A DNA stretch of 5,088 nucleotides. Source: Thermoleophilaceae bacterium. GTDB taxonomy: Bacteria > Actinomycetota > Thermoleophilia > Solirubrobacterales > Thermoleophilaceae. The notes under the pieces were generated by a model. It ran no database searches. It worked only from the letters and a program-made list of their open reading frames with translations, and had not been told where the DNA came from. A program made the position numbers and the translations under genes. Location: the NCBI GenBank assembly GCA_013813135.1, contig JACCSF010000421.1:1-5088 (forward strand), written 5' to 3'. Shown piece after piece: positions 3,896 through 5,088 of this stretch. The number at the start of each line of letters is the position of its first letter. The first letter of the stretch is position 1.

Positions 3896-5088
3896 AGGGC
3901 CGCCTCCAGCACCACGCGCGCCGCCGGCGCCGCCGTCGCTCCGCCGGCTCCGGCTCCCACCAGCATCACCGCCACCGCTATCCGCGGGTGGCCCGCGGGA
4001 GCGTAGGCCGCAAACCAGGCGTCGGTGTTCGTGGGGTCGGACGGGGCCGTTTCCCCGGTTTCGGGGTCGCGCGTGTCGTCCAGCTCGGCAGTGCCGGTCT
4101 TGCCGGCGACCTTGACGTCCGGCAGTGCCGCTGCCGTGCCGGTCCCGTAGGCGACCACGTCGATCATCAGCGACTCGATCGTCCGCGCGATCCGGCGCCG
4201 GACCACGCGCACGCTCCGGGTCCTGTTGCCCAGCGCCAGCGTGGGCAGGTGGCGCACGCCGCGCGCGGCGATCGTCTGCGCCACAGAGGCCATCTGGAGC
4301 GGGGTGGCAAGCGTGCGGAACTGGCCGATAGCCGTAGCGCCGACCTCGAGTGGGGTCTTGATCTCCCCGGCGGGCGGCAGCGTGCTCGGCACCTCGCCGG
4401 GCACCGTCGGGTCGGCGTTCCAGCCGAAGCGCTCCGCCGCGTTCACCAGCACCTGCGCACCCAGCTGCACGCCCAGCGGGGCGAACACCGAGTTGCACGA
4501 GTGGGCGAAGCTGCTGCGGAAGCTGCCGCCGCAGGCTTCGCCGTTGGCGTTCTCGAGCTCCACCCCGTCGATGGTCGCGGCGGTGGCGATCGGGAACTCG
4601 GTCGACGGCTTCACCGCACGCGCCTCAAGGGCCGCCGCGGTGGTGACGATCTTGAAGGTCGATCCCGGCGGTTGCGGCGCCGAGAAGGCGATCCCCGCCA
4701 GCGCGCGGATCTCCCCGTTGCGCGGATCGAGCGCCGCGATCCCGCCGAAGCGGCCGGCGAGCGCCGTGACGGCGCCCTCCTGGAGGCGGGTGTCGATCGT
4801 GGTGCGCACCGGCGGGGCGGGCGTTGGCGGGGCGCGGGCGATCACGCGGCTTCCGGCCAGCAGCTCGCCGCCGGGGCGGCCCGCGAGCCGGGCCTCGAAG
4901 GCCTCCTCCAGGCCGTTCTGCCCGACCGGCCAGTTGCGCGGAAACCCGTGCGCGTAGAGCGAGCGGCGCTCCTCCTCGGTCTCCTGGGGCGCGAGCGTGC
5001 CCGCGATCGACCCGGCAATCGCCTCGAGCGGGGACGTCCGCCTGTCGACCTGCCCGCGCGCCGAGCGGGGAAGACGGCGGGACGGTGG
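3892..5088 (-). CDS. Penicillin-binding protein transpeptidase (class B-like), 5' partial
   Basis: The frame is open from the right edge (5088) to a TAG complementary to 3892-3894, giving 398 visible residues; the N-terminus is outside. The GTG at 4845 is internal to the conserved region and is not the start. All three active-site motifs of the serine transpeptidases are present: STFK with nucleophile S143 and K146 (near 4660), SCN at 197-199 (near 4495), and KTGT at 330-333 (near 4095). Before them, TTIDTRLQEGAVTAL and GIAALDPRNGEIRALAG are the usual opening of the domain, and GLEEAFEARLAGRPG (about 60-74) is the linker seen in PBPA/FtsI-like class B enzymes. The part further upstream fits the end of a dimerisation or NTF2-like (MecA_N) region. 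The enzyme would cross-link peptidoglycan stem peptides outside the membrane and bind beta-lactams. Its membrane anchor is not visible, and I cannot place it in a specific class B subgroup. It is convergent with the lipoprotein gene. Confidence 0.92.
   Translation of the reverse strand, partial: PPSRRLPRSARGQVDRRTSPLEAIAGSIAGTLAPQETEEERRSLYAHGFPRNWPVGQNGLEEAFEARLAGRPGGELLAGSRVIARAPPTPAPPVRTTIDTRLQEGAVTALAGRFGGIAALDPRNGEIRALAGIAFSAPQPPGSTFKIVTTAAALEARAVKPSTEFPIATAATIDGVELENANGEACGGSFRSSFAHSCNSVFAPLGVQLGAQVLVNAAERFGWNADPTVPGEVPSTLPPAGEIKTPLEVGATAIGQFRTLATPLQMASVAQTIAARGVRHLPTLALGNRTRSVRVVRRRIARTIESLMIDVVAYGTGTAAALPDVKVAGKTGTAELDDTRDPETGETAPSDPTNTDAWFAAYAPAGHPRIAVAVMLVGAGAGGATAAPAARVVLEAAL

Noticed and set aside
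3923..3948. Inverted repeat GCCGGCG/CGCCGGC after the lipoprotein stop, as a possible terminator
   Set aside because: It is a short GC repeat with a 12-base loop inside transpeptidase coding sequence, where alanine and glycine codons create such repeats routinely; there is no U-tract.
3227..4498. 423-residue leftward open frame across the lipoprotein and transpeptidase genes
   Set aside because: It is antisense to the lipoprotein and out of frame with the transpeptidase, has low-complexity Arg/Gly/Ala composition and no motif; it is a shadow of high-GC codon use.
1..5088. CRISPR repeats, tRNA genes, insertion sequence ends or phage genes
   Set aside because: I saw no regularly spaced direct repeats, tRNA-like cloverleaf, transposase motifs or terminal inverted repeats; the genes look like uniform chromosomal background.

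Overview
The window is a dense, very GC-rich stretch of bacterial chromosome carrying seven genes and no tRNA, rRNA, CRISPR array or mobile element that I can see. The base composition, the near-exclusive use of G or C at third codon positions and the style of the proteins suggest a high-GC actinobacterium. Thermoleophilia (Solirubrobacterales and relatives) is my best guess, but that is an inference from protein flavour and is not proved by any marker here.

Layout, left to right. Positions 2-736 (+) hold the C-terminal part of a protein with the GXGXG beta-helix domain of glutamate synthase; its 5' end lies outside the window. After 16 bases comes an extended-SDR NAD(P)-dependent epimerase/dehydratase of the 3-beta-HSD type (753-1721, +). 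Convergent to it is a 181-residue protein with an N-terminal four-cysteine zinc ribbon and a C-terminal FHA phosphothreonine-binding domain (1756-2301, -). A strong hairpin sits between the two genes and runs into the FHA 3' end. A divergent intergenic region (2302-2430), clearly poorer in G+C than its surroundings, contains the FHA promoter and ribosome binding site and the leader of a small four-cysteine protein of unknown function (2431-2694, +). Then come an SRPBCC (START/polyketide-cyclase-like) protein (2743-3342, +) and, after a single base, a lipoprotein (3344-3895, +). The lipoprotein's stop codon overlaps the stop codon of a convergent penicillin-binding transpeptidase (3892-5088, -), whose N-terminus lies beyond the right edge.

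How the genes fit together: no single pathway links them. The right half (lipoprotein and transpeptidase) is envelope-related, with the transpeptidase cross-linking peptidoglycan. The centre is a divergent pair of zinc-binding proteins, one of them a phosphopeptide reader. The left half is metabolic. The most useful second-look items are a recurring TAGNNT box at or just before four gene starts, which suggests leaderless or near-leaderless transcription and bears on two start assignments; the zinc ribbon-FHA architecture and its divergent small zinc protein; and the proximity of an FHA protein to a glutamate-synthase-like protein. I did not find a clear new multi-gene system.
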